Source: a virus. Taken from it: 21,942 nt of DNA. Shown here piece by piece: positions 12,822-21,483 of the stretch. Below the pieces are notes generated by a model. The model was not told the DNA's origin and did not search any database. It saw nothing but the letters and a program-made list of their open reading frames with translations. The position numbers and the translations under genes were made by a program. How positions within the stretch are numbered: the stretch's first letter is position 1; each line of letters starts with the position of its first letter. The stretch lies in the IMG/VR virus record IMGVR_UViG_3300025026_000001, positions 1 to 21,942 of that record; one strand, written 5' to 3'.

Positions 12822-12841
12822 GATTAGTATTAATTTATTAA

Positions 12842-13834
12842 TTATCCAGCATAGTAAACTACGTTTGCACCTACTCCGATTTGTACAGCAGCAGTAAATC
12901 TCATTACGATTCTTACATTTTGCGATCCATCGATTGGAGTTTGGTCTATTACTCTAACTTCGTTGTAGTCAGATAATAATCCAGTTCCAAAGAATAAGTT
13001 AGAAGTTTCAGCAGCAATCATTGTGTTGTCGCTCATACCTCTTGCTACAAAGATTGGAATACCACCAAATGATAAGCTTCCTCCTCCGTACCATTGAGTA
13101 CCTCTGTTTTCAAAACCAGCAGCACCTTTAGAAGATACGTTTTCAGTTCCAGCAGCATTTAATTGCGCACCAAATCCACCTAAAGCTCTAATGTATAATT
13201 TAGCAGCTTTGTTAGAAACGTATAATTTTAAATCTTCTTTTCCAAATAATGTATTTGGAATAGCATCTACTGTATCTTGCATTTTATCTATGATATTTGC
13301 AGCAGTTAATGCAGCAGCTCCAGCTACATCGATAACAGTTGCATCAGCAGCAGCTAAAGTTTCTAGTCCATTGTACTCTCCAGCTTGTGCTCCTCCTAAG
13401 TTTCCAGTCCATAAGTTAATTTCGTTTTGTGCTGCTACTTTAGAAGCTACATAACCAATTAAATATTCTGAGAATGAACTTGGTAGTCCGTTATTATTAA
13501 AGCTACTGAACCCCATCTGAATCGCATCCCATGTGTTAAGGAAGTCTGATTTACATAAGTTTAAGTTCACTTGGAACTCTTCTGGTTGCAATACTACTTC
13601 TGAAAGTGTTACAGAAGATGAAGCTGCAAAATCACAAGTTCCATCTGCGATTAAATCTCCAGTTTCTACTTTTTGTATTACTTGTTTAAATTTTACATTT
13701 GGCATTACAGTAATACCACCATCATCAATAGTTGAAGCAGTTAATAGAGCAGCAGAAATATATTTTCCACTAAATTCCCCAGCATATGAGCTAGAAATTG
13801 TTACTGTAGTCGCTAAGTCTGTTCTTTTTGACAT
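12842..13834 (-). CDS. Major capsid protein, HK97-like
   Basis: 330 residues, the usual size. It shows the pattern of Bacteroidota phage capsid proteins: SGKYISAALLTASTIDDGGI and VMPNVKFKQVIQKVETGDLI near the N-terminus, FQVNLNLCKSDFLNTWDAIQ before the spine, then SSFSEYLIGYVASKVAAQNE and a C-terminal FGGIPIFVARGMSDNTMIAA with NLFFGTGLLSDYNEVRVIDQ and VRIVMRFTAAVQIGVG. The alanine-rich, balanced composition and codon regularity fit a highly expressed gene. It follows the scaffold-like gene by 20 nt and comes after the protease gene, so assembly and maturation genes are together. Fold assignment is by pattern and context. Confidence 0.85.
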   Translation of the reverse strand: MSKRTDLATTVTISSSYAGEFSGKYISAALLTASTIDDGGITVMPNVKFKQVIQKVETGDLIADGTCDFAASSSVTLSEVVLQPEEFQVNLNLCKSDFLNTWDAIQMGFSSFNNNGLPSSFSEYLIGYVASKVAAQNEINLWTGNLGGAQAGEYNGLETLAAADATVIDVAGAAALTAANIIDKMQDTVDAIPNTLFGKEDLKLYVSNKAAKLYIRALGGFGAQLNAAGTENVSSKGAAGFENRGTQWYGGGSLSFGGIPIFVARGMSDNTMIAAETSNLFFGTGLLSDYNEVRVIDQTPIDGSQNVRIVMRFTAAVQIGVGANVVYYAG

Positions 13835-13854
13835 AATTTTAATTTTTTTAAATA

Positions 13855-14412
13855 TTAGTTGTTGTTAAATAATCTTGCAAATACTCTATCTTGAGTATTC
13901 ATCGGTCTGTTTTGAGCATAGTTTACAGGCTCTACTTCGTTTTTACTTTCTGGATTGTGCTTGATAGCAGATAATTCTACATGATCGTTTACTTCAATTT
14001 GTGAAGCTTCTACCTTGCTTTCCTTGTCAGCTTTTAAATCAGCTATTGCATCTTCAAGATTTTTCACTCTTATTTCAAGACCTCTCCAATCTTCAATGTC
14101 TGCTACTTCAGCTGCTTCTACCTCTTCTACTACAGGAGCTTCTACTACTTCTTCAACTTCCTCCTCTACGGATTCTTTCATTTCAGCAATTATTCCATCC
14201 TCTTCAACGATTAGCATCATGCCATCATCTAAAAGATACTCTCCAGCTGGAACAGCTATTCTTTCATCTTCATCGGTTACAATAAAGACCTCTCTACCAG
14301 CTTCAAAAGCATCTGCTTCAAATCGAGTGCCATTTTCTAGCTTTCTCTCTTCTAACTGAACTTCTAAACCAAGTAAAGCTCTCACTTTGTTTAATTTGTC
14401 TGTTGACTTCAT
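13855..14412 (-). CDS. Scaffold-like capsid assembly protein
   Basis: 185 residues. It begins KSTDKLNKVRALLGLEVQLE, followed by a beta domain LENGTRFEADAFEAGREVFI and AVPAGEYLLDDGMMLIVEED. A very acidic stretch (about 80-105, VEEEVEEVVEAP and similar) leads to a coiled coil (RGLEIRVKNLEDAIADLKAD) and a conserved tail NRPMNTQDRVFARLFNNN. The coiled coil, acidity and place directly before the capsid gene are typical of a scaffold that shapes the procapsid and is removed or cleaved later. The beta module recurs in flavobacterial phages as part of this protein. The protease upstream may process it. Confidence 0.7.
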   Translation of the reverse strand: MKSTDKLNKVRALLGLEVQLEERKLENGTRFEADAFEAGREVFIVTDEDERIAVPAGEYLLDDGMMLIVEEDGIIAEMKESVEEEVEEVVEAPVVEEVEAAEVADIEDWRGLEIRVKNLEDAIADLKADKESKVEASQIEVNDHVELSAIKHNPESKNEVEPVNYAQNRPMNTQDRVFARLFNNN

Positions 14413-14460
14413 ATATATATAATTATTGATTAATTACTTTTTTTAATAAACAACATTCTA

Positions 14461-14688
14461 TTATTCCTGTTGTAATTTGTCCTGATTCTGCGACATGATA
14501 AAACCACTATTGTTTTCTAATCGCATAAAGTCCTCAAAGTTTTGCCCTGTTGTTGAGCCTATTCCTTGATTTTGTAAATCTCCATTACAGCATTTAGAAT
14601 TATAGGTATTGTCTTTACATAAGCATCCTCTTCTACCACCTCTTGGAGAGGTTCTACTTACTGTTGGTCTTTGATTCCTTGAGTACAT
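14461..14688 (-). CDS. Small RGCLC cysteine-motif protein, 75 aa
   Basis: 75 residues, starting 35 nt inside the protease gene. The basic start (MYSRNQRPTVSRTSPRGGRR) leads into GCLCKDNTYNSKCCNGDLQN and QGIGS. This C-x-C...CC-x-G-x-L-x-x-QGIG motif recurs in small proteins of Bacteroidota phage head modules, always close to the protease and scaffold, and has no assigned function that I know. Four clustered cysteines could bind a metal. The C-terminal part is polar and glutamine-rich. A minor head protein is the best guess. Confidence 0.65.
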   Translation of the reverse strand: MYSRNQRPTVSRTSPRGGRRGCLCKDNTYNSKCCNGDLQNQGIGSTTGQNFEDFMRLENNSGFIMSQNQDKLQQE

Positions 14689-15277
14689 CTATTATATCAT
14701 TTAGTAGTTTATCATCTTCGCTATAAGTATCTTTTTGTTTATCCTTTGGTCTATTGCTCAAGCGATCAATAAAATATCCTTCAATGCTAAAGCCTTTGAT
14801 TTTATTTTTCTTAACGTAATTATTCCAAATTTCATCGTTATCTACTTTCATAGAAACCATCCATGTACCTATAGGCATATCTAATCCGTACTTTTTACTC
14901 TTGTCGTACAAGTCAGATTCCACAATCCAAGACTCTACTACTGTCATGCCATCTAATTTTTTAGTAGCGTGTTCCATTGTAGCCTGTCCTTGATTACCAG
15001 ATTTTAAAAACATCTGTGATGCTTTAGCTACTGTATCTTTAGAGAAATAGATATAAAACTCATGATCTCCTGATTTTCTGTAGATTGGTTTGTCTGGTAT
15101 AAGAGCAGCACCCATTAACAAGCGTTTCTCTTTTGATACTTCTGCAAGTCTTATTTTATCCTCATTTTTAAGAGCTATAAAATCCTCTTCTATTGCTGGA
15201 GATTCTACTACTGAAATAGCTTCTATTCCAGAGAACTCTTCGCTTTGTTCATCTATTACTAATTCTATTATATCCAT
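14654..15277 (-). CDS. Prohead maturation protease, XkdF-like
   Basis: 207 residues. ISVVESPAIEEDFIALK is the conserved entry motif. RLLMGAALIPDKPIYR is followed by the catalytic region with EH at 102-103, VVESWIVESDLYDKSKKYGL and PIGTWMVSMKVDNDEIWNNY, then KGFSIEGYF around S164. These blocks define the XkdF family of phage serine proteases, which cleave scaffold and capsid proteins inside the procapsid. H103 and S164 are the likely catalytic pair. The C-terminus is charged. The gene directly follows the tape measure gene and precedes the scaffold and capsid genes. Confidence 0.85.
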   Translation of the reverse strand: MDIIELVIDEQSEEFSGIEAISVVESPAIEEDFIALKNEDKIRLAEVSKEKRLLMGAALIPDKPIYRKSGDHEFYIYFSKDTVAKASQMFLKSGNQGQATMEHATKKLDGMTVVESWIVESDLYDKSKKYGLDMPIGTWMVSMKVDNDEIWNNYVKKNKIKGFSIEGYFIDRLSNRPKDKQKDTYSEDDKLLNDIIDVLKESKTNSK

Positions 15278-15318
15278 AGTCTTTTTTTATTAAACCTTTT
15301 TTGTTAATTTCTGTTGTA

Positions 15319-16887
15319 TTAATCTCCTAGCGTAGCACCTTGTATAATTCCATTCTCTAAACTTTGTGCAGTAGTAACATCTTGAGAAACTACAAAGGCT
15401 TGAATAGGAGTCTGTTGTTGCTGTCCTAATGCAGATGCAATTTGGCTTCCTTCTCCTTGTCCTACTATATTAAATGCTGGTACTTGAACAGGAGTAGAAG
15501 TTGGAGCAGAAACTGGAGCAGAGCCACCACCACCACCTTTAACAGTTTTTAAAATATTACTAGCTTGTTTTGCTGCTCCAGCTACAGCTGCAATTTGTTG
15601 TGCATAAAATATTGGAAATGCAAATGCAGCTGCTGGTCCTGTTCCTTTAGCAGATTTTTGTGCTATATCTAAACCTTGTACATAACCAACTCCAGTTCCT
15701 ATAATAATTTCTGCTAATGCAGCTGCTTTACTTGCAGCTGTTCCTTCTTGAAATAAAGAACCAAGTGCGCCAATAGCTGAACCAGATGCTTCAACTAATT
15801 GTAATTGTAAAATTTTTCTTGCTTCTGTTATGGTAATATCATCATCTAAACTCTTTTGTTTTATTTCTTCTTCTTCTTTTGCATATTTAACATTAATATC
15901 TTTTTTCTTTTGTGCTAAAGATTCTTCTAATTCTAAAACGATAGGAGATAATACTCCATAGTAATCGATTGCTTTTTGTATTAAATCATCATAAAAAATA
16001 TCTAGCTGATTTAACTCTTCAGCTCTTTTTTCTTCTTCAGTATTTATCATTCCCAATCTAATCTCTTCTAAAAATTGAGATCGTTTTTTTACAACTTCAA
16101 TAGCTTCTTTATCTAATGCAAGAAGTTTTTTGGAAATTTCAAAATTTTTGTCTTTTATCTCTTTTATTTTGCCTTCTATTTCAGCAGTTTCTTCTGAATC
16201 TTCTTTGATTGATTCTTGAAGTGATTTTATTCCTTTTTGTTTATTAAATCTAAACAGAACAAATGATTTGGTTGCTTCCCACCAAGTGAGTTCTTTGTTT
16301 TGTGCTTTTTCTTGATCTAACTGATTTTCATAACTTTTTAAACTTTCAATGTTTATTTCTTGCTGTAGTAAAAGCTGTTTTCTTAATTCATTAGTTATTT
16401 CACGAGTTGGTTTGCCTTGTAATTCTAAAAGCTCTTTTTGTTGTGTAAGTAAACTAACCTCAATATCTAACTGTTTATTTATTCTCTCATACTCAGCTCT
16501 TTGTTTTTCTAAATCTCTTGTAGCTCCAGTAATAAAATCAGTTATTTCATCCCAATAAGAAACTACAGTTCCAAGTAAAACAACAAAAGCTCCAATTCCT
16601 GTAGCTATTAATGCTGTTCGCATTGACTTTAAACTAAAATTAAATAGTTTAGTAGCTTCAAAAGTATCACGAACTCTGGATGCAAGACCACCAGTAAGCT
16701 GATCTAGTATAGCAATAGCACCACCATTTTTTGTTACCTCTTCAAATTGCGATGCAGTTTGCCCAGTTTCTTTGTTTAATTTTTTTTCTGCTTTTGTAAG
16801 GTTATCTACTGCTACTGTAGTTGCTGTTAAATCAGCTGTTGCTGCTGCTGTATTAGCCTGTACATTAATTACTACTGTATTAGCCAT
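15319..16887 (-). CDS. Tape measure protein
   Basis: 522 residues. A helical N-terminus (TVVINVQANTAAATADLTAT, VDNLTKAEKKLNKETG) is typical of tape measures. A hydrophobic segment (LIATGIGAFVVLLGTVVSYW, about 93-112) follows. A long charged coiled coil covers about 120-355. Then comes an alanine- and glycine-rich region (TAASKAAALAEIIIGTGVGY and AAAFAFPIFYAQQIAAVAGA) and a flexible glycine-, proline- and glutamine-rich end. It fixes tail length and passes DNA through the membrane. At about 0.15 nm per residue it predicts a tail near 75-80 nm, which is short for a siphovirus. It overlaps the upstream 48-aa frame by 16 nt and precedes the protease gene. Confidence 0.85.
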   Translation of the reverse strand: MANTVVINVQANTAAATADLTATTVAVDNLTKAEKKLNKETGQTASQFEEVTKNGGAIAILDQLTGGLASRVRDTFEATKLFNFSLKSMRTALIATGIGAFVVLLGTVVSYWDEITDFITGATRDLEKQRAEYERINKQLDIEVSLLTQQKELLELQGKPTREITNELRKQLLLQQEINIESLKSYENQLDQEKAQNKELTWWEATKSFVLFRFNKQKGIKSLQESIKEDSEETAEIEGKIKEIKDKNFEISKKLLALDKEAIEVVKKRSQFLEEIRLGMINTEEEKRAEELNQLDIFYDDLIQKAIDYYGVLSPIVLELEESLAQKKKDINVKYAKEEEEIKQKSLDDDITITEARKILQLQLVEASGSAIGALGSLFQEGTAASKAAALAEIIIGTGVGYVQGLDIAQKSAKGTGPAAAFAFPIFYAQQIAAVAGAAKQASNILKTVKGGGGGSAPVSAPTSTPVQVPAFNIVGQGEGSQIASALGQQQQTPIQAFVVSQDVTTAQSLENGIIQGATLGD

Positions 16888-17018
16888 CTTCTATTTCGTT
16901 TTATTTGATTATAACCTTCTTTTAAAGTTTCTGGTAATTTGTTTTTTCCTTTTGCTATTTCTATACTTTCATCTTGACCATAGAATTCATCTACATTTAA
17001 TAATTTTAGTATTTTCAT
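16872..17018 (-). CDS. Small hypothetical protein between tail and tape measure genes, 48 aa
   Basis: A 48-codon frame from ATG 17018-17016, joined by ATGA to the upstream tail gene and overlapping the tape measure start. The sequence, MKILKLLNVDEFYGQDESIE followed by IAKGKNKLPETLKEGYNQIK, is polar and ends in a basic tryptophan-containing RNRRWLIQ. The exact coupling on both sides argues for a gene. I cannot name a family. Small proteins at this site may help tape measure folding. Confidence 0.5.
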   Translation of the reverse strand: MKILKLLNVDEFYGQDESIEIAKGKNKLPETLKEGYNQIKRNRRWLIQ

Positions 17019-19117
17019 ATTGTAATAAGTTCTAGTTGTGTTTTGTTATTAATTAGATTAATGTTCAAACTGTTAATCCTATATTGTTTACCATTAATAA
17101 TTAAGATGTCTGCAAGAGTATAATTAAGAATAATGTGCAATGGTAAGTAAGCAGTATGTTTAATCAATCTTGAATTTTCTAAAAACAAGTTTTCTATATA
17201 ACTACTGTAGTAATTATTATAAAGAGAACCTGTAAAAGGATTACCTTGTCCTTGCGTGTATTCATTAGCCATTACACCAAAGTTTATATTAGCAGTATTT
17301 GTTGAGGATGCTAAAGCAACGCTATTAGAAGGTATTATATAAGATGTAACTTCACTATGGCTAGTGGAAGTATCTCTAAATGATATAGGAGTAGTTACTC
17401 CTCCTGTTTTTAAAATAGGATAAAATAAAATAGGTTTACCTATATAAGATTGCTGATTATCATTTACACAAAATCCCCATTGAATTGTGGTTGGTGTTGC
17501 ACCTGTTGAATCGCCTGTATCTAAAAGTCTTTCAAATTGCATATGCTCAAAAGGAGCTACTACTGAATATATACCTCCATCTAAACCACCTTCTGCTTCA
17601 TAACTTTCAGCTCCCCATTTAGCTACGTTTAATTGTTCCCATTGAGCAGCTAAAAATGTTCCTAATCCTTCATAAGTAAAATTAATTTTTCTATAAGGCA
17701 ATGCTACATCTACAGAGCTTGTATTTACATCTATGTATTTAGTAATGTCATATGTATTGGAGGTGGCATAGAAGTCATCTAAGGTATCTACATATATAGT
17801 TCCATCTGCTTTTGTATAAGCAACTAGGTTAAACATTTTAAACAGTCCTGTTAAAAAGTCTATTATTTTAATGTCTGGTGTTTGTTGTGTTATAATAAAT
17901 TCAAAATTAGTATCACATAAAAAAGAACCAGTTGGAAATGTAAGAGGTACTGGAGTTTCGTTTGGTTCATTATTAGTTAAAGTCCAAGTTATATTGCTAA
18001 AAGTAATTCCAGATGCATTAGCAGATGTTACTGTTACAATAACAGTCCACTCTCCAGCAGATAAAGAAGTAGAACCTAAATCTCCCCCAGATGCATTACT
18101 TGAAATAGTTGTATTTTCAGATAAACCACTTGCAGCGTAAATAGATAATCCATTTTGTAAAACTTCTACTGCATATTCGTCTGTGCTAGTCGTTGCTAAA
18201 CTTAACTGAAATAAAGTACTTGTATCAGAATAAGAAGCAAATTCTGGACATACTGTTAAAGTAGATACACTACTCATTCCACCCCAAACTTCAGTAGCAC
18301 CACAAGTAAAACTACCACTTGAACTCCAGCCATTAATAGAAGTTGGAAAAGTTTCTACTTGATCTCCATTACCTACTCCTCCAGATTTTCTGTGAAGCCA
18401 CATAAACAAATCATAATAAGCTTCGTTTGTACTAACAAAAAAATCATTGCTAAATGAAATAGAAGGATAATTGACTTGTATTGCCTGTATAATTCTATGT
18501 ACTCTTAAAGCATACTTTAAATCAGAAAATAATACTCCATGATTATTTGCTCCTGGTCCTGTATGATAATGTAAATTACCAGATCCAACTAAAGCACCAT
18601 TTTGACTATCATAGAGGAGTCTTTGCGTGTGTGTTATTAAAGGAGCTACAATATCATTGGTTGATGGATCGACTTGAAGTTTTTCTCTTACCTTTGTAGA
18701 GTTATAGTTCAAACTCAATGTATCTAAATCAGTTAAAGCACTTAGCTTATATTCTCCTAGCACATCATTAAGAGCTACTGTTTCTCCATAAAATACAACT
18801 TTGTAAGAGTAAGCTTTGTTATCTCTCATTGCTACTGAGTTCAGCTTTACTTTTCCAATCTTGTAATCAACTCCGTTTAATTTAAGTATAGCACTTACTC
18901 TAATTCTAGCATCAAACCCTCCACTAATTTCAAAATTATAATAGTGCTTGAATATTTGATTATTAGTAGAACTTGCTGGTAAACTAAATTGTTGGCTAAA
19001 TGCTGTAAATACTTTAGCGACATCTTTAGCATTGATTATAGTATCTGTTATTGTAAGGCTTTCATCCTTAAACAAATCAACTCTGGTGTTACTTATGTAT
19101 AGCTCTACTACTTGCAT
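17015..19117 (-). CDS. Large tail-tip (baseplate or hub) protein
   Basis: 700 residues. The first 120 residues (QVVELYISNTRVDLFKDESL, VAKVFTAFSQQFSLPASSTN, FDARIRVSAILKLNGVDYKI, AYSYKVVFYGETVALNDVLG) are a conserved start of a tail protein in flavobacterial phages. About 245-395 is a serine- and threonine-rich inserted region (SWSSSGSFTC-like, ENTTISSNASGGDLGSTSLS, WTVIVTVTSANASG) that reads as one or two beta sandwiches. The last 300 residues contain QTPDIKIIDFLTGLFKMFNL, VDTLDDFYATSNTYDI and a final ADILIINGKQYRINSLNINL, all hub-like. It likely forms the tail tip and starts receptor contact. It starts one base before the stop-start junction with the previous gene and ends with ATGA. Confidence 0.7.
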   Translation of the reverse strand: MQVVELYISNTRVDLFKDESLTITDTIINAKDVAKVFTAFSQQFSLPASSTNNQIFKHYYNFEISGGFDARIRVSAILKLNGVDYKIGKVKLNSVAMRDNKAYSYKVVFYGETVALNDVLGEYKLSALTDLDTLSLNYNSTKVREKLQVDPSTNDIVAPLITHTQRLLYDSQNGALVGSGNLHYHTGPGANNHGVLFSDLKYALRVHRIIQAIQVNYPSISFSNDFFVSTNEAYYDLFMWLHRKSGGVGNGDQVETFPTSINGWSSSGSFTCGATEVWGGMSSVSTLTVCPEFASYSDTSTLFQLSLATTSTDEYAVEVLQNGLSIYAASGLSENTTISSNASGGDLGSTSLSAGEWTVIVTVTSANASGITFSNITWTLTNNEPNETPVPLTFPTGSFLCDTNFEFIITQQTPDIKIIDFLTGLFKMFNLVAYTKADGTIYVDTLDDFYATSNTYDITKYIDVNTSSVDVALPYRKINFTYEGLGTFLAAQWEQLNVAKWGAESYEAEGGLDGGIYSVVAPFEHMQFERLLDTGDSTGATPTTIQWGFCVNDNQQSYIGKPILFYPILKTGGVTTPISFRDTSTSHSEVTSYIIPSNSVALASSTNTANINFGVMANEYTQGQGNPFTGSLYNNYYSSYIENLFLENSRLIKHTAYLPLHIILNYTLADILIINGKQYRINSLNINLINNKTQLELITI

Positions 19118-20164
19118 CTATCTTATGTTATTAATTTTATCAAAGGCAAAGCTTACATCTATTGTATAGTTTATTAAACTATCGGTAAGACTTGTTTTAT
19201 AAGTGATTTGTTTATTTTCTATATTGACTCCTAAAGTTTGACCTTCATAATCTATCCATACTTTCTCACTTAAAAACAATTGTCTAAAGACTTCATTGTA
19301 AGATTCAGGATAATAATCACTATTTAATTTTAGACTTTGATTAGCATTTTTAGTAAGTAGTTTTATTTGTGGATCATAAGTATTATACGTTCCGTTAGTA
19401 AGTATATTAGACTTGTACCTTTCTTCATTTGTTGCCATGCTTAATATAGAATTAGCAAACATCCATATTTCTTGATATGCTCCAAACTTATTTATAAAGG
19501 TTAATTTGATTGGAGTGTACTTACATTTCTCATAAGAATCAATATTTATAGTTAGACTTTTAGCACCAGTACTAATCTCTGCTTGATCTACATTAGAAAT
19601 ACCTGTACTTGTTACATACGTTATTTGATTTTCTATTTTGGTTTGTGCTGATATTGAAATACTTGAAACTGGTGATCCTTGATATTTCCAAACTAGACTT
19701 GTAGCAATAGTATTATCAACAGGAATTGTTACTGTTGCATTAGTGTTTTTAAGTATTCTAGTATTGGATTGTAATACAAAGTTATCGAGAACTGGATTAG
19801 CTCCATCTTCAAAATATCCATATCCATAAAAAGCTCTATTGCCATATACTGGAGTTAATACAGTAGGCGTAGCAACAATAGTTTCAGTTATTCTATAATC
19901 TACAAATATTGTAGTTGCTTCTGTTAAAGAAACTGGAAAAGTAGGAAAAGCTCCATCAAATTCTGTATCTATATAATCTTTAATCAATTCAGAAACCTCA
20001 AAGTTTACCTTTTCATTTATAGCTGTAGAAACTAAAGTATATTGAGGAGTGCCAAAAGAAGTATTAGCGACTCCAAAATATATAACTATTTCAAGCGTTG
20101 CACTTGTTAAATTTGTTGCTGTATGATTTATGAAGTATGGACTTCTTACGTTTATTTTACTCAT
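19118..20164 (-). CDS. Tail-tip protein, distal-tail-like
   Basis: 348 residues beginning SKINVRSPYFINHTATNLTS, with VNFEVSELIKDYIDTEFDG, FYGYGYFEDGANPVLDN, CKYTPIKLTFINKFGAYQEI and a C-terminus LINYTIDVSFAFDKINNIR. I recognise these blocks from one recurrent tail protein of flavobacterial phages. It is beta-rich throughout. The KFGA-x-Q-x-IW and YNEVFRQLFLSEKVWIDYEG regions probably form the ring-forming core. It stands just before the large hub gene and after the gp10-like gene, so a distal tail ring or an adaptor between tube and hub is the likely job. It shares an ATGA overlap with the upstream gene. The function is from position; the family is firm. Confidence 0.68.
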   Translation of the reverse strand: MSKINVRSPYFINHTATNLTSATLEIVIYFGVANTSFGTPQYTLVSTAINEKVNFEVSELIKDYIDTEFDGAFPTFPVSLTEATTIFVDYRITETIVATPTVLTPVYGNRAFYGYGYFEDGANPVLDNFVLQSNTRILKNTNATVTIPVDNTIATSLVWKYQGSPVSSISISAQTKIENQITYVTSTGISNVDQAEISTGAKSLTINIDSYEKCKYTPIKLTFINKFGAYQEIWMFANSILSMATNEERYKSNILTNGTYNTYDPQIKLLTKNANQSLKLNSDYYPESYNEVFRQLFLSEKVWIDYEGQTLGVNIENKQITYKTSLTDSLINYTIDVSFAFDKINNIR

Positions 20165-20769
20165 TGTTTATTATTTTGTTTTTCTAATGCTATACGAAGT
20201 CTTATTAATTCATCTATATCTCTACCAAATGCAGCTTGAAGTAGTGGAGTATATATTTCCACTCCTTTTAAAAAAGGTTTAGTAAAAAACATAGTAGGAG
20301 CTATTCCTCTATTAAATATATTTTTAGATATTATGTATGCTATGCTATCATAATTGCCTTTTTCAAACTTTCCAGTAGGAACTCTTTTACCATCTACTGT
20401 TTTATATCTTCTTAATCTTATATTCTTTTGCTTTGCCCATGCTCTAATTTTTCCTTGAAACTCATCCCAAGTTCCACTAGATGAACCACTACCAAATCTG
20501 TAAGGAGATCGTGGAGCTTGTTGCCCTTTTAGTTTAGCATTAGGAGATACTTTACTAGGATTATTTCCTCGAACTCCTTTATCTACAAAAGTTGCATAAT
20601 CAACTCCATAAAAACTAATTTCATAAAGATTGTCAGATTCTGTTAATTCATAGTTTAGACTATTGAATAATTCTCCCCCTCCTTTTTTATCTTTAGTTAA
20701 TTCAGCTCTTGCACCTTGTATAACAAAACTTCCAAATTTCCTAAACTCAGCTGATAGTTCTCTTAGCAT
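20161..20769 (-). CDS. HK97 gp10-like tail completion protein
   Basis: 202 residues. The N-terminal half shows GSFVIQGARAELTKDKKGGG, LFNSLNYELTESDNLYEISF, then YGVDYATFVDKGVRGNNP, the YG-x-x-YA-x-F-V-x-x-G pattern of the HK97 gp10 family, whose members join head and tail. The second half is longer than usual (KIRAWAKQKNIRLRRYKTVD, YIISKNIFNRGIAPTMFFTK, PFLKGVEIYTPLLQAAFGRD), with a conserved R-G-I-APTMFF-KP segment. It overlaps the preceding gene by 7 nt. The likely role is neck or tail completion. The family match is by motif. Confidence 0.7.
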   Translation of the reverse strand: MLRELSAEFRKFGSFVIQGARAELTKDKKGGGELFNSLNYELTESDNLYEISFYGVDYATFVDKGVRGNNPSKVSPNAKLKGQQAPRSPYRFGSGSSSGTWDEFQGKIRAWAKQKNIRLRRYKTVDGKRVPTGKFEKGNYDSIAYIISKNIFNRGIAPTMFFTKPFLKGVEIYTPLLQAAFGRDIDELIRLRIALEKQNNKQ

Positions 20770-21227
20770 ATAGTCATATCATTAGGTACTAATACATTAA
20801 AAGTTGCTGTAACACCAGCTAACTTATTTTCAAAACGATCAACAAAAAACTCTAACTGTGGATTGCCTTCTAGCTGATATTTCTCTACATATAAATCTCC
20901 TCTTAGTAATAACTCTAGCAATCTATTAGCTACAGCCATTTGCGTGTTAAGTACATCTTGCTCATTGCTAGTACCTCTAAAATCAGCTGGTGTGCCTTCT
21001 GGAAACTCTTTGCTCTCATCTACTATATCCATGCATAATACCGATACTGAAAAGTTCCAGACATTGCTCTGCATAGTTGCTCCTGAAATCATTACATGAG
21101 ATAATGGAAATATAGTTTGCTTGTTTAAATCTACTTCGAAAATATCTCCATACGTTACTGTATTTACAAAAGCATCTAGTTGTAGAGTTTCTCTTATTTT
21201 GTTAGATAGGTTATAAAATCCTTGCAT
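20763..21227 (-). CDS. Tail terminator / tail completion-like protein
   Basis: 154 residues. GFYNLSNKIRETLQLDAFVN leads to VTYGDIFEVDLNKQTIFPLS and HVMISGATMQSNVWNFSVSV, then CMDIVDESKEFP and NEQDVLNTQMAVANRLLELL, and finally GVTATFNVLVPNDMTIC. The alternation of a helical entry with beta strands and the NEQDVLNT-x-x-A-V-x-N helix match a conserved small protein of flavobacterial phage tail modules with the size and layout of tail terminators. These cap the tail tube so it can join the head. It starts one base after the chaperone stop codon. The family is recognised; the terminator role is inferred from size and place. Confidence 0.6.
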   Translation of the reverse strand: MQGFYNLSNKIRETLQLDAFVNTVTYGDIFEVDLNKQTIFPLSHVMISGATMQSNVWNFSVSVLCMDIVDESKEFPEGTPADFRGTSNEQDVLNTQMAVANRLLELLLRGDLYVEKYQLEGNPQLEFFVDRFENKLAGVTATFNVLVPNDMTIC

Positions 21228-21228
21228 A

Positions 21229-21483
21229 TTATTTAAATTTGTTTTTAATCATTGTATTCTCTAGCTGTATTTTTTCCTTTTCAAAAGCCAAATACATTAG
21301 GCATTGATGAAGGGATAACTTTGTAACCTGTTCAAATTTTGTAATGTCTCCTTGAGCAAGTGCATAGAGTTCTGAATAGCTTCCCCACTTTCTGCTAAAT
21401 CCACTCCTTGCATCTGTGCCTGTTTGATCTCCTTCTCCAAATAATTCGGTATAGAGTTCAGCAATGCGCTTGTTAAATTCCAA
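21229..21483 (-). CDS. Tail assembly chaperone, -1 frame extension (GT-type)
   Basis: 84 codons open in the -1 frame relative to the upstream chaperone gene, with no ATG before about residue 63. The only early start would be TTG at 21483, inside a run of nine T. The sequence EFNKRIAELYTELFGEGDQT, RKWGSYSELYALAQGDIT, then FEQVTKLSLHQCLMYLAFEK is protein-like and resembles the T part of tail chaperones. It is best read as the C-terminal part of a frameshift fusion that begins in the upstream gene and slips at 21482-21490. In lambda-like phages the G and GT proteins hold the tape measure until the tail tube polymerises. Translation as an independent protein from TTG is possible but less likely. 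Confidence 0.65.
   Translation of the reverse strand: MEFNKRIAELYTELFGEGDQTGTDARSGFSRKWGSYSELYALAQGDITKFEQVTKLSLHQCLMYLAFEKEKIQLENTMIKNKFK

Noticed and set aside
13191-13868. Plus-strand frames opposite the capsid gene
   Set aside because: They are antisense shadows of a well-supported capsid gene, without initiation signals or domain patterns.
14001-14359. Two overlapping plus-strand frames, leucine-rich and serine-rich
   Set aside because: They are antisense to the acidic glutamate-rich part of the scaffold-like gene; the biased composition is the reverse complement of GAA/GAG codons.
21229-21483. An independent chaperone gene starting at TTG 21483
   Set aside because: TTG lies inside the T9 run and there is no ATG for about 60 codons. 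A -1 frameshift explains the arrangement better.
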